This document shows positions 43,101-55,665 of a stretch of DNA of 64,000 nucleotides, one piece after another. The notes beneath the pieces were generated by a model. That model did no database searches. It saw only the letters and a program-made list of their open reading frames with translations, and was not told the origin of the DNA. Every line of letters begins with the position of its first letter. Position 1 is the first letter of the stretch. The translations under genes and the position numbers were made by a program. Source of the stretch: Elgaria multicarinata webbii (Eukaryota > Chordata > Lepidosauria > Squamata > Anguidae); contig NC_086183.1 in assembly GCF_023053635.1 (NCBI RefSeq), positions 34,081,501 through 34,145,500 of the forward strand, read 5' to 3'.

Positions 43101-43370
43101 TTATGCTGCTGCCGTGCTGAATAGGAAGCAATAAAAGGAGCAGAAGCTATAATGTGAACACTACTAATTTAAAGTTGGAAGGGACATGTGTTGAACGCGA
43201 GTTGTTCTGAGTAAATGCGGATGAGCAATACTGCATCATATCGTGCTGTGTTAAGGGTCTGCGTGGAGCCACCATTTTCATTCCATTTTTATTTGCAAAA
43301 AAGCAATGATTTTGCAGCACTAATGGGCTCTAGTGTGGAAGCAACCACAGCCAGTTACTTGAGTCACACG
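40170..43370. other. Intergenic, no gene recognised
   Basis: After EML2 no conserved protein frame was seen. A GC-richer patch at 40920-41000 has aacatggctgcc, like a YY1-type start, but the following frame (MAATSRLRVREILF) is unknown and without a convincing donor. A decayed MITE copy is likely at 40650-40740, and the 42640-42760 fold-back lies here. Confidence 0.5.
42640..42760. repeat. MITE-like fold-back, relative of 37840 element
   Basis: agggtctcatcctatgcata and gcataggattgtgccctta form imperfect inverted ends. Confidence 0.55.
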
Positions 43371-43374
43371 GTAT

Positions 43375-43409
<35 letters not shown>

Positions 43410-44690
43410 TTACATAAGCTCTCTGGGCAGTTTACAACTAAAACCATAAAATCCAGATTAAAACTTTAAAATCACATAAAACCAGAATAAATTACAGCCC
43501 AGGGAAGGCTTGTTTAAAAAGATAAGTTTTTAGGAGGCGTTTAAAAGTTATTACATTTTCCGCCTCCCAAACCACACAAGGGAGGGTTTTCCGGAGGGGG
43601 GTGCTGCTACAGAGAAGGCCCCGCCATCAAGGTTCTTCATGGCGCCACTCTTTCTGTGTCGGGATGATGAGCAGGGCCTCCTCTGAGGATCATAAATATC
43701 GCCTGGGTGTATATAAGGGGAGGCGGTCTGCTAGGCATCCTGGTCCCAAGGTGTTTGGGGCTTTGTAAGATAATAGCATAACTTTGTATGTGGCTCGGTA
43801 GCTAACAGGCAGCCAGTGCAGTTCTTCTAACACTGGTTTTATGTTATTATTATTATTTATTTATATAGCACCATCAATGTACATGGTGCTGTACAGATTA
43901 CACAGTCAATAGCAAGACCCTGCCGCATAGGCTTACAATCTAATAAAGTTGTAGTAAACAATAAGGAGGGAAAGAGAATGCAAACAGGCACAGGGAAGGG
44001 TAAACAGGCACCGGGTAGGGTGAGGCTAACAGTATAGAGTCAGAACAAACTCAATGTTTAAAAGCTATAGGGAAAAGAAAAGTTTTTAGCTGAGTTTTAA
44101 AAGCTGTGATTGAGTTGGTAGTTCTCAAGTGTTCTGGAAGAGCGTTCCAGGCGTAAGGGGCAGCAGAAGAAAAAGGACGAAGCCGAGTAAGGGAAGTGGA
44201 GGTCCTTGGGCAGAGCGAGGTGTTCCTGTGAGCACCTTTGCTGCTGCGTTCTGCACTAGCTGCAGCTTCGAACCACACACATGGGCAGCCCCGCATAAAG
44301 CGCATTACAGTAGTCTAATTATGAGGTTAGCAGTGCATGAATGACCGTGGCTAGGCTCTCCCTATCCAGGAATGGGCATAGCTGGCGTACCAATCAAAAT
44401 TGATAATGGGCACTCCGGGCCACCAAGGCCACCTGGGTCTCCAGTGAGAAAGATGGGTCCAGGAGCACCCCCAAACTATGGACCTGCTCCTTTAGAGGGA
44501 GTACAACCTCATCCAGAACAGGCAAACACCCTAATTCCTGGACCTGGGATCCACCAACCCATAAGGTCTCTGTCTTATCAGGATTCAGCCTCAGTTTATT
44601 GGCCCTCATCCAAGCCATAACTGTACCCAGGCACGGGTTCAGAACGTGCACAGACTCTCCCAATTCAGATGTTACAGAGAAATAGAGCTG
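43375..44690 (-). repeat. L2 LINE split by another LINE
   Basis: (TTTA)n and L2 3' sequence to about 43842, then a different LINE end to about 44232, after which L2 sequence resumes (ctgctgcgttctgcactagc, aaactatggacctgctcctt). The minus frame 44394-44663 has SLGVLLDPSFSLETQVALVA. Confidence 0.8.
43843..44232 (-). repeat. LINE 3' end nested in L2
   Basis: Tail attattattatttatttata, then atagcaccatcaatgtacat and minus-strand coding FSSAAPYAWNALPEHLRTT and FKTQLKTFLFPIAFKH. It is a distinct LINE family inserted into the L2 copy. Confidence 0.75.
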
Positions 44691-46132
44691 GTTTCCTAAC
44701 TCCTAGCCTCCACTTTATCTTCCCTTCTCCCTTCAAGCTGAGATTCAACCCTTCAAGCATTAGCATGGCAGAAATCACATAGTAGCTGCCTGGATATTTG
44801 GTTTTGCTCTCTTGAGTGTTGGACCTTTAAAATGGGAGGGGGGGAGGCTTGCTGGCAAAGGTCAGGCAATTAAAGCTGGTGCTGCCACCGGTTCACTCAA
44901 CTGTGTCCACTGTATGAGTGTTCTTTAAAAGGAGAAACTCTGTTGGGAAGGTGTGAAGCTCACTGCCTAGAGAAAATGACCAAGAGTGTTGTGGGACCTT
45001 GTATCTAGATAAAAGAATGGTTCTTACTGTCATGGCAGGAGTGGAACCAGAGATAAACAGTGCGCAAGAATTGCAATGGGAGGGACGAGGAAAGATAAAC
45101 TTTCTGTAGAAGACCTCCCCGCACACACACCACTGCCTCTGATGTACACACACACACCTCTTGACTTTCAGACTAAAGACACAAGACCTCGAGATTTTCT
45201 TTCTTTTTATATGGTTATTTTCTTTTATATGGTTATTTTCCATCAGCAGCAGAATTGTGGAGAGGATCTTGCTCTCAGGGTTATTACAGGTGCTGAAGCA
45301 AGTTTAAAGACGGCTATTTTCTCAAGCAAGTTGCCCTTGAACTCGTTTGCCCAACTTTGCACGAATCGTCTCGGTTCAAAATAAGCAACATTCCCAATTA
45401 CAGATACTGGAGAGCGTGGAGGGGTTTTGAAACAGGCACGTTGACATTTCAGCCTTAAAAATGATCAGTGAGGCTTTTTAAGCATTTCACAAGCCTGAAT
45501 CTCAACAGAATTTTTAATTTAGGCATCATTTTGTTTTTGATGACAGACTCTTGTTTAGAGAACTGCAGTGCCTGCTTACCTGGGGCTCCCGTGAAACGGA
45601 CAGGGTGGAAGCTCGAGTTAAATGCCGAATGTCTAGTTGTGGCCGCCGCCTGGGAGGACTGGCTCCAGAGACCCAAGTGGGCCATTATGAGGTGCTTGTG
45701 GTTCTTTCCTGTCTGCAGTCTTGCCCCCAAAGCAGCCTTCCAAGTCCCAGCAGAGGAAGGAAGAACGGGTGGAGAGAGGGTGTGTAACTCTTTGGCCCTG
45801 GTCTTTTGCCTGCTCAAAAGCCTTCAGCAAGATCCCTTTTTCACCCAGAGGTCTCTATGTTTCCTTGCAGTTCTGAGCAGAGAAAAGAGTGAAGCAAAAA
45901 GGACTAGCAGACTTTTGAAGCCCTCAATGGGTTGGGCTGGGTTTAGCCAGAATGGGCCTCGCTTAGGGAGAACCTCCACCTCTGTTGACCTCCCTCTGGA
46001 CACTGAGAACATCAGGTGAGGCTTTGCTCCCTGTTGGATACAGAACATCCAGTTCCAGAAACCTGGCTGCCTGTAGAATACAGGTATGCACCTGAGAGAT
46101 TTTCCTGGATGCTTTCTCCTATTAGTACAGCC

Positions 46133-46135
<3 letters not shown>

Positions 46136-46207
<72 letters not shown>
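46136..46207 (+). repeat. Compound (CT)n(CA)n microsatellite
   Basis: CT run (about 46136-46177) directly followed by a CA run. It is the reverse complement in kind of the 5448 tract. Confidence 0.98.
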
Positions 46208-46210
<3 letters not shown>

Positions 46211-46715
46211 CTCCTCCCACTCTTCACATCACTAGGGCAATTACACCCTGGTCCCAGGCTTCAGCCCGCTCCCTGACACCAAACTGACTGGCGCTTTTAA
46301 TCCTCCGTGTGAACGTTTGTGCAAGAGCCTACATTCCCAAGAGGAAAGGAGAGGCATTTCATTTCATCCCTCTCCTGTCTTAGCAGTGAGAAGGGGAGCA
46401 GCGGCTGTGGACTCGGCTTTCTATTCCATCAAACCTAATCTGGAGGCTTGGGAGCCACATGGCGTGAGGCAGGCCTGGCTCAGTGTAGCCTCAGCCTGGG
46501 TCTCATGCTGCTTTCATACAGAATGCTCCACAGTCTGCACCAGCTTGACTGGAGGCTTCTGGGTTGGCAAAGGAGATGCTTGCAGGCACGTGTGCATGGA
46601 AAGCCAGGTCCTTCTGCCTGCTTCAACCATTTGCTAGTCTAGGTTGATCTCTGTGTATGCTCATAGATGCTCTTGCCAGCCTTTTCATAGACTGCTTGGA
46701 AAGGAGGTCAGCCTA

Positions 46716-46790
46716 GGGTGGATTCCTGCATTGAGCAGGGGGTTGGACTCGATGGCCTTATAGGCCCCTTGCAACTCTATGATTCTAGGC
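46716..46790 (+). repeat. CR1 LINE terminal fragment
   Basis: agggtggattcctgcattga to caactctatgattctag. Confidence 0.88.
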
Positions 46791-47280
46791 TGGCTCCTTC
46801 TCATGATGAAGACACGGGGTGAGAGGAGACGCAGGTTGTTCAAATGTGTTTGGGAGCAATAGTGGCCAAGTTGGCCATCAAGCTTCTTGGGCAGCCTTTA
46901 GTCAATCGCTTTCCCCACAGTCGTATCCTTGGGGGCATAAAATGTGGGGTGGGGGGAGGGGGAGGAACGAGGCATGCTGCTCTGTGTTTGTGGAAAGAAA
47001 GGCAGGATAATCCTTGTGTGTGGATGGAGATGACACACAACTGGCAAGAATATTTCAAGGGATGGGAATAAAGTTCTAAATGGCCCCAGTATAGCAGCCC
47101 TTCAGTCAGCATCAGCAAAGAAAAATGTAAAGCATGAAAACATCTGGGGAAAAGCCTTCCATAAATATTTGAGTGCAAACGAGGATGGAGCATGGCTGAG
47201 CACATGACACCCGCGGTCCTGGTCTTGACCCATCAGTCCCTGAAGTACTTGGGCCCCAGCTGCAGGACGGATCGCTGCCT

Positions 47281-47995
47281 TCATAGAATCATAGAACAGC
47301 AGTCGGAAGGGGCCTACAAGGCCATCAAGTCCAACCCCCTGTTCAATGCAGGAATCCACCCTAAAGCATCCCTGACAGATGCTTGTCCAGCTGCCTCTTT
47401 GAAGGCCTCTAGGGTGGGAGAGCCCACAACCTCCCTAGGCAACTGGTTCCATTGTCGTACTGCTCTAACAGTCAGGAAGTTTTTCCTGATGTCCAGCTGG
47501 AATCTGGCTTCCTGTAACTTGAGCCCATTATTCCGTGTCCTGCACTCTGGGAGGATCGAGAAGAGATCCTGGCCTTCCTCTGTGTGACAACCTTTTAAGT
47601 ATTTGAAGAGTGCTATCATGTCTCCCCTCCATCTTCTCTTCTCCAGGCTCAACATGCCCAGTTCTTTCAGTCTCTCTTCATAGGGCTTTGTTTCCAGACC
47701 CCTGATCATCCTGGTTGCCCTCCTCTGAACACGCTCCAGCTTGTCTGCGTCCTTCTTGAATTGTGGAGCCCAGAACTGGACGCAATACTCTAGATGAGGC
47801 CTAACCAGGGCCGAATAGAGAGGAACCAGGACCTCACGCGATTTGGAAGCTATACTTCTATTAATGCAGCCCAAAATAGCATTTGCCTTTCTTGCAGCCA
47901 TATCGCATTGTTGGCTCATATTCAGCTTGCGATCTACAACAATTCCAAGATCCTTCTCGTTTGTAGTATTCACTTGAGGTCCTGCCATGCTCTGT
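47281..47995 (-). repeat. CR1 LINE, longest copy (about 0.7 kb)
   Basis: The minus-strand frame (47314-47988, 224 codons) runs [60 protein letters not shown] to [20 protein letters not shown] without a stop. One extra base near EAFK shifts the last residues. It is 5' truncated and lacks the endonuclease and most of the reverse transcriptase. Confidence 0.92.
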
Positions 47996-47999
47996 AAGC

Positions 48000-50960
48000 T
48001 TCACAGAGAGAGCCTCCTAAATATATTGCATCCAGATAGCCAGAGAGACATCGCAGGGACTGCACCGCTGCATTCCTGCCGCCCCCTTCCAACAGAGAGG
48101 GAACAGAGTCTGAACCTGAGCGTTGCACAGAAGTTCTACAAGGTCTTTGCATACGTGGGGTTGGCTTTCCGTGACTGCAGTTAAGCCAGGCCAGGAATGA
48201 TGATTTCAGCATTGTGATGGGTGCCTTTATTCATGTTCATGTGGATTTTAGTCTCTTGGACTTTAGATAATCTCATCTCTTACAGCCCTTTGAAACAGGA
48301 TGGGCTAGAAGGGCAAACCAACCCAAGTATCATTACATGAATTTCTCTGGGCAAAGGCTGCAGGGGTTCGAGATGGACCTGCCAGGCCTTGAGTCTTGCT
48401 TTAAATGTGCTCTTCCAACTGGCTTGCTTTGACTGGGGGCTCCTTCAGATTCAGCTGGAGACATCTTTGTGGCACCCACACTGGGGGGGGGCAGGGGGGA
48501 GAAGGGGGCACCTTGCCGTCTGTCGGCAAGACCTGTTCTCTTGCCAAAAATCCCTGGCTTGGCATGAACTCGCTTGTATTGGGACAATAGCGTATCTGTC
48601 TGTCTGGGATTCTCCCACCCCTCCCTCCACCTCCCTTTTGCATTTTGGTTTCCTGGGCTCAGCACCCTTATGTAACTACGGCCTGGCCTCAGGACTGGCA
48701 CACAGGCATGTCTCTGGGGCTTTGTTCCCCTTTGTGAGGCGTTGAAACATCGATCAAGGTTGTTGCTGCTGCTTTTTGGTCTTGCAGCAAACCCCCCCCC
48801 CCCCTCCACAAACAACAGTGCACTGCGAGAAATAAACGAAACCTTCTGAAGCTCCTGCAGAAACCCCAAAGCACAGAGAAGGCAGCCTGGGCTCTCTGCG
48901 TGAATCAGGGGTTCGAGAACCATCCCAAACAACGTTGGGGATGGCGGCGGCTTTATTCCTAGAAACCTGAAGCCGAAGAGTTGGCGGCTCATTGTGACCC
49001 TGTATCTGAAACTCAACGGTCTTCGCACCTCTCCCTGTTAGGGCAGGATCCAGCCACTCCTGCTGCCTCCGTACCTTCCCACCCCTTTGACTTGGTTGGC
49101 AGCAGAATGAGGCCCAGAAAAAGGAAGTGCCATCTAGAAAATTCATCCCCACAAGCCTCTACTTTATACGGCTTTTAAAAAGAGTTATACTAGATGATTT
49201 TACTGGGGCCGAAGCTCAGCGAAAGAGCACCTACTTTCCGTACGTAACGCCCCAGGGCCCATCTCTGCTGGCATTTCCAGTTAAGAGGATTTGCAGGAGC
49301 AGGAATGGGAAGGATTTCCCTCTGTCTAAGATCTTGGAGAGCTCGTAGGCAACACCAAGCGAGATGGACCAATGGTCAGGCTAAGTACAAGGCGTAATCG
49401 CTAAAATTGGACCGTCTGGTGTTCAGAGTAGATCTTTTGAGGACCAGACATCGGGAACAAAAGCAGAAGACAATCACTTCCATCCCTTCTTGGGAACTTC
49501 CCTGTTTGACCTCTGTTGGAAACAGAATAGAGGGCTAGCTGGGTCTTTGGTCTGATCCCACAAGGTATTTCTTAGACCACTTCAGTTCTCATCTCCCTCA
49601 GCTCTTCTCATTATCTCAGCCGTATGTGAGGTTTTCCTCCTTCTAAGCTACTGGTTTTCAGCACTCCACGACTAACCCTTACCCACCCCCCACCCCCAGA
49701 AGTTAGAGTGCCTTGGGCTGACCCTGGGGCCTTGTTCTGCTAGGAGACATCATCGCCCCTGCCTCTCCCTTCCCTGGAGTCTCCAGTTTTCTTCTTCTGG
49801 ACCAATTGAAGGTTTTGTGCCAGATGCCAAATTTGATCTTAAGAAGCTTTCGACTCTGCCCGCCCTCCCTGCCTGCTCCTCTTTTTTTTCCTGTTCCCCA
49901 CTTACTTATTAATAAGTAATTGCTGAGTGCAGCTTCCTTAAGCCCAGTTGGCTCATGCCCTTGTGGCTGTGTTGGCATGTTATTTCTCTCCTGAAGAAGC
50001 TGCAGAATGAGACGGGCACAAGTCCCTAAGTCCAGGCTGAGCTCATCGAGGCTCCTTGTGAGCAACCAGGCCTCCCTGCCCTGAGCTGCCAGCACCCGCC
50101 ACAGCAATGCCCGTCCCCTGACTGGAAGCCCAGTCTCTGGCCCTAGTTAGGGTGGGATGCAAGCTGCAATTGCTCAAGGGCTGGAGGAAGGCACTCTGCA
50201 CATGCCCAAAGGCAGGGTTCTTTACTATTCTTTCACATTGGTTTTGTATTTATTACTGATTACATTCACATCCTGCCTTGTTCAATGCAGCTCAAGGAGG
50301 TGTGCTTGGCCAGGGCTCTTGTATGGTCTCCCATTCAGGCTCTGACCAAACCCAGATCTGGTTAGCTTTAACAACGTTGATGCCTGGCATGCTTTTAGAG
50401 TCTAAAAGCCTCCACATGTCTACTCAGAAGTAAGCAAGACAAGCTTGCGATGGTCCTTGGTGTGTTTTCTTCTAGGCTCCAACGAGCCAAACCCCCTTTA
50501 TTGTGGCAGTTGAGGCACGGGGCCAACATAAACGCCCTAAGTGAGGGCACAAGGACAACAACCCAGTATAACTGAACACGCACACAGAAGCACACGGACG
50601 TTTACAGCTGGCCCGACCATTAGACAGAGTGCGGCGTCTGCATCGGACAACTGATGTCATGAAAGGGTGGCAAATTGTTATTTGCTGCCAAAAAGCAGGG
50701 AGGGGCATTTGTGGGATTTTCCACCTTACGTGCCAAAATAACGTGGCCAGCCTTGGGTACTATATTCATTAACTTAGGGTGGGGGTTGGGGGGCGGCGCG
50801 GGAAAGGTACCATTTGCTCTTCTGCCTTAAGCATCAAAATGTCTTGCATCTCCAAGGGCAGCACTTTGCTTTCCCCCATAGACATGAATGAGAACCAAAG
50901 TGAAGAGGCACATTCAGAGACACTGTCGGGGTGCAGGCTAAACTCATGCCCTTCCCCTGG
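48000..50960. other. Intergenic, no gene recognised
   Basis: G- and C-runs (48481-48510, 48787-48803) and scattered frames without domains. A weak tRNA-SINE tail is possible at 49330-49390. Confidence 0.45.
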
Positions 50961-50984
50961 TGTTCCTTGCAGAGAACAGAAAAT

Positions 50985-51141
50985 GAGATTTTTATCCTGG
51001 TTGTGCTTTTATATTGTATTTTATATCAAGTTTTTATACTGGTTTTTTTTATACTTTGAATGGTTTTAATTTTTGTGAACCGCCCAGAGAGCTTCAGCTA
51101 TTGGGTGGTAAAAAATGCAATAAATAAATAATAAATAAACA
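50985..51141 (+). repeat. L2 LINE 3' tail
   Basis: Sense-strand tgaaccgcccagagagcttc, agctattgggtggt, aaaatgcaataaataaataa. Confidence 0.82.
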
Positions 51142-51527
51142 TCATGTGGGGGCTCTTGATTAAGTGTTACCTGGGTGGGGGGAAAGACCGCGGAGGAAAT
51201 CTCGTATTTATGGGAATCAGAGACCAGTAAAAGCGGCCGACTTAGCTGAGACTGGCGGTTGTTACGTCCAATGGTGCTATAAGCCCCATTTCTGATGCCA
51301 GTAGTTTATGAAGCCGATTGTAAAATTATTTAGAGGCTAGGTTGACCTCTCTAATGACTCTGAACTTACATGTCAAAAGGGCTGGCTGGTTCTAACTAGC
51401 TGCAGCATTATGGGAAAGTTTATGTAGAAACATGGCCTTTTTCAGGCTTCACTGCAGGAGTGTGAAGTCCCAGATACTCTAGGTGGCGCTGTCGAGCTAC
51501 ATCGGTGTAAAGGGGCTCATCACACTA

Positions 51528-51720
51528 TCAGACTAGGACTAGGAAGAGTTGGGTTCAAATTCCCACTCAGCTATGAAACTCATGTTATGTGTTTGGGGCA
51601 GTCTTTACCTCTCAGCCTAATCTACTTCATAGGGTTGTTGTGAAGAAAAAACGCAGGGCGCGGGGGAGAACTACGTGCGCCACCTTCAGCTCCTTGAAGA
51701 AAGAGTGGAATACAAACGTA
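51528..51720 (+). repeat. MIR-like SINE
   Basis: gggttcaaattcccactcag, gaaactcatgtta, cttcatagggttgttgtgaa. Sense orientation. Confidence 0.6.
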
Positions 51721-51729
51721 TAACCATGT

Positions 51730-53340
51730 TTCAAGCCATGGAGACAAGCAAGGGGAGACGTTGCGTGCTTGTTTTCTCATGTCGGTCTATTTATTTGACT
51801 TTTTATTCCACTAACTCGCAAGGGCTTAGGGGTGAATCATTACAGCATCTTTAAATAGCACAGGTAAGGGTTCTATGCCACCATGCTATTAAAACATTAA
51901 GGTGCAGAAGCCACAGCACCCAAACAGGATTAGAATCTCAACTCCCTCAGCCGTCCCACACTGCTGGTCGAGCCCAACATGCAAAAGGAAGGGCCACAGC
52001 GAGAAGGCTTTGGCCACTCTGGCCCTCCCGGGCTCCTTCTGCCATGACTGTGGCAACCAAGCAGGTGGGCCTAGCTGTGGCCTTTTCCACACGAGGGTTG
52101 CCCACCAGGGCGAGAGGGTTTGCTTGTAGCTCTCTGAGCAGCTCTGCCGGCCTCCCTCGTGGGAGACTCCACAAAAGGGTGAGAGGGCGGGCTCAAATGC
52201 CCCAGCAGCCACAATGATTCAGCTGGCTGACGGTGGGAAAAGGGCGGCCTCAGGATGGAGAAGGATGACCAACGGACGGGAAGCTGAGCAAAGCAGGAAT
52301 GGGGGGAGGGAGTTGGAAATGGACGCGGCCTCATTTGGGGAAATGGGTGAGGATGACAACGGGGAAGACTTCTGGCAAGCAGCGAGGCTCCGGCCTCTCG
52401 CCGCCCAGCCCCCGCCGTTCCCCAGGGAGAGACAGCTTGGCGGGGCAGGAACACCATTGTGAAGGAAGCCGGCCTCTTCCTGCCCACTGCTGGGAGTCGG
52501 ACGGGGTGACCGGGCAGGCCAAGGCTGAATCTACACCAATGTGAAGACTGCTGAGCCTGCCGCCCCTTGATTTCACGGCACGCCCATCCCTTGGTGGTTG
52601 CAGCATCAGGCGATGGCTTTTGCAGGTGTGAAATGAGTCGTGGCAGGCTGCATTTCCCAGTCTTCTGCTACCAGTTGAGCCGCCATGCTCTTTGGCGGGA
52701 GCGTGTTCCCATGTGTGGCTGAGAGCTGTCATGTGTTGAGTGACCAAGTGGTGTCTGGTGCCACTGAGAAGCAGCTGCCTTCAAGTGATGGGAATGTCTG
52801 TCTAAGGCAGCCTTCCTTCCCCACTCTGGACTGGAGACTCAGACATGGACTGGATGGGACCGCTGGAAGGGGCTCCTTGTTCCCAAGAAAGGGCATCCTT
52901 TTGCTGGTCTCCTCATCATTTCCAGCTGAGAACAATTCTTTATTGTTGCAGAAGTTTCATTTATAGATTTCACGAGCCCAAGGAAAGGCACGTCCTGTGA
53001 CCATTCCAGTGGCTTCTGGCCCAGGACCACCTGCACTGAAATCAGCAAATGTATTCCTGTTCAGGCTATTAAGGAAACGGGAGGAAGGAGTGACCACCTT
53101 TCTCTGTGTGTGTTTCACAGCCTGCACAGCAGCCAGAAATCCAACAGGTTATACCCCTTTGCAATGCTCTTGAACGGCTCCTGTGCTCAGTTTAAGCGGG
53201 CCTGTGCAGGAGAACTTCCTGGGGGATCGTGCCCCATGCTTAGGATTATGGGGTTGAGGGGTTATATAGCACCACACCATAGCAAAATGAAGAGGTAGGT
53301 TCATTTTCCTGATGTCCCCCCTCCCTGCCCTAAGCAGGTT
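51730..53340. other. Intergenic, no gene recognised
   Basis: Several frames of 60-140 codons occur on both strands without recognisable domains, splice pattern or codon bias. Confidence 0.45.
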
Positions 53341-53345
53341 GGTTG

Positions 53346-53376
53346 GAACAGCACCATGTACATTGATGGTGCAATA

Positions 53377-53407
<31 letters not shown>
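53346..53407 (+). repeat. LINE 3' tail with (AAAT)n(AAT)n
   Basis: acagcaccatgtacattgat then ggtgcaatataaataaataa: the sense version of the nested 43843 LINE end. Confidence 0.7.
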
Positions 53408-53639
53408 CTCATTGGGTTAATAATGCATGGGGTGGGGTGGGGGAATTGAATGATACTGAGGCCAGGGACCCACACTGAGGATGTTAATGCTGTTTGGGGT
53501 GTATGTATATATGTGTTTAAGTGACCCCATTTCCAAATTCATGAGGTTGGTGCTAGCAGAAGTAAAGGAGGGGGAAGAAGGGGTCAGGCGGCTCTGAAAG
53601 GGTTACCCACACGCCCTGCGGCCAAATTCATGTGGCGGA

Positions 53640-53780
53640 GTCCAGTGGCGAAGTCCCCACTTTGCCTGCTAGAAGGCCCCAGTTCAGTGCCTGGCAGCAT
53701 CTCCTGCTAGGGATGGGAAAGAAAGACTCCAGCCTGAAACCTTGGAGGGTCAGTGCAGACAATGCAGGTGGACCAAGGGT
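53640..53780 (+). repeat. tRNA-derived SINE, diverged
   Basis: ccccagttcagtgcctggca, atctcctgctaggga, aggtggaccaagggtct. Confidence 0.55.
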
Positions 53781-53816
53781 CTAAGGCAGCGGCGCTGCAA
53801 CCGTCTTGGAGAGGGA

Positions 53817-53932
53817 TCATAACGCAGCAGTAGAGTCCCTGCTTTTGAAGGTCTCCAGTTCAATCCCTGGCATCTCCAGGTAGGGCTAGGAGAGAATCGT
53901 GCCTGAAACCCTGGAGTGGGACCCGTTGCTGC
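53817..53932 (+). repeat. tRNA-derived SINE, 3' truncated
   Basis: ataacgcagcagtagagtcc, ggtctccagttcaatccctg, gcatctccaggtaggg. It is followed at once by a CR1-like end. Confidence 0.6.
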
Positions 53933-53937
53933 CCATC

Positions 53938-54472
53938 ATAAGAACGTCGGAAGAGCCCTGTGGGATCAGACCAAGGGCCCATCTAGTCCAGCACTCTGTT
54001 CACACAGGGGCCAAGCGGCCGTTGGCCAGGGAACAGCAAAGCAGGACACGGTGCAACAGCACCCTCCCACCCATGCTCCCCAGCAACTGGTGTACATAGG
54101 CTTACTGCGTCTGATACTGGAGGCAGCACTTAGCCATCAGGGCTAGTAGCCACTGATAGCCTTTGCCTCCAGAGATTCATCCAAGCCCCTTTTGAAGCCT
54201 TCCAAATTGTTGCCCATCACTGCACCTGGGGTAGTGAGTTCCAGAGTTTAACGCTGCACTGTGTGAAGAAGTCCTTCCTTTGATCTGCCCTGGATCTCCC
54301 GCCAGTGAGCTTCATGGGATAATGACCCCAGTGAGTTCTAGTATGATGGAGGGAGGGAGAAAAATGTTTCCCTATCCACTTCCTCCATATCAGTCATAAT
54401 TCTGTACACCTCTATCATGACTCCCCCTTAGCTTCTTTTCCCCACAAGCCAAACAATCCCAGCTGTTGTAAC
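53938..54472 (-). repeat. CR1-like LINE 3' end (second subfamily), about 0.53 kb
   Basis: aagagccctgtgggatcaga, cccatctagtccagcactct, ctgatactggaggcagcact, through the ORF tail (tgtgtgaagaagtccttcct). It is the best copy of this subfamily here. Confidence 0.72.
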
Positions 54473-54665
54473 CATAGAATCAGAATAGTAGCGTTGGAAG
54501 GGGCCTACGAGGCCATCGAATCCAACCCCCTGCTCAGTGCAGGAATCCCCCTTAAAACATTCCTGACAGATGGCCATCCAGCTGCCTCTTGAAGGCCTCC
54601 AGTGTGGGAGAGCCCACCACCTCCCCTGGTCACTGGTTCCATTGCCGTACTGCTCTAACAGTCAT
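54473..54665 (-). repeat. CR1 LINE 3' end
   Basis: atagaatcagaatagtagcg through actgctctaacagtc. It abuts the previous LINE. Confidence 0.88.
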
Positions 54666-54708
54666 AGGGGAGATGCTCCAGTCCCTAGATGGACCAACGC
54701 TCTGAGCC

Positions 54709-54734
54709 CCACCCCCACCCCCACCCCCACCCCG
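54709..54734 (+). repeat. (CCCCCA)n short tandem repeat
   Basis: Five near-identical six-base units. Confidence 0.9.
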
Positions 54735-54879
54735 CCAATACTGCATTTAAGTTTATCCTGATGGGGGCGAAGTGCAGTAGCTTGCTCACCAGCGGAACTG
54801 GGGCTCAACCCAGCGCCCAAGCATGTGGCTAGTCCTCAAGGAGTTTTCGTTTCCTTCGCCTGCTGGCAACCAGGGCGCC

Positions 54880-55665
54880 TCATCCCAACTGGAGCGCGCG
54901 CGACTGGAGTTCCTTTTGGGGGTCCACACCCCTCTCTCCCGCCCCACAGGTTACCGGCTCTCCACAGGAGAGGGAGCGGCCTTGCTACGCCCCCCCCCGG
55001 ACACTGAGGGCGGGCTTCAGCCCCCCCGCGAGCCCTCCTGGCAACTGGCACCGACTGGGTTAAGGCCACTCCCCCGCCCAGGGAGGCTGGCTCCAGGGAA
55101 GGCGCCGCACCGCCCGCCCGCCCGCGAGAAAGTCCTTGGGCAGCTCGGTGAAAGCGGTGCCGGGCCAGGGACCGACCGACGGACGGACGGACGGACGGAC
55201 GGAGCGCGCTGCCCCTCCTGCCCCCTCCCCGCTCGCCCAAGGCAAGCTGCCTTCCTCCTCCTCCTCCTCCTCCTCCGCCGCCGCCGCCGCCGCCGCCGCC
55301 CAGAAGCCACCTGCCGCCACGGAGGAGCCCGGACTGCGCGACCCCGATGGGAGCCGGGCAGGATGCCCCGGCAGGGTCGGCGTGAGCGGCACCAGCGCGA
55401 CCCCTCGGCGCCAGCGGCGGCGGCAACAGCAGCAGCGCAGACGCCGGCAGCGGGAAGCCCCCCGACCTCAGCAGCAGCCGCGGCGGCGACGGCGACCCTC
55501 CCGGCCAGCCCCAACAGTGAGCAGCGCCTGCGGGGGGTCACGGAATGGCGGGGCGGCAGGGGGGGGGGGTCTTCTAAGCCGGGCAAGGTGCGCGTCTCGG
55601 GGGCAGGAACTGGTGACCGGGTTGGGGGGGGAGGGGGCGGCGCCCCTCTTTGGCCAGCGCCGGCC
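54880..55665 (+). promoter_or_regulatory. CpG island, probable promoter of an unidentified gene
   Basis: Dense CpG with (GGAC)n (about 55177-55204), (CCT)n and (GCC)n runs. It is the only strong CpG island downstream of EML2. Its orientation is not proven. Confidence 0.6.
55363..55509 (+). CDS. Possible first coding exon of an unidentified gene
   Basis: An ATG within the island opens MPRQGRRERHQRDPSAPAAA, an Ala/Pro/Thr-rich low-complexity N-terminus, and reaches a gtgagc donor after ASPN plus one base. No downstream exon was found in the window, so the gene would have a long first intron or leave the window. Composition alone could also produce this frame; the opposite strand is open too. 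Confidence 0.25.
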
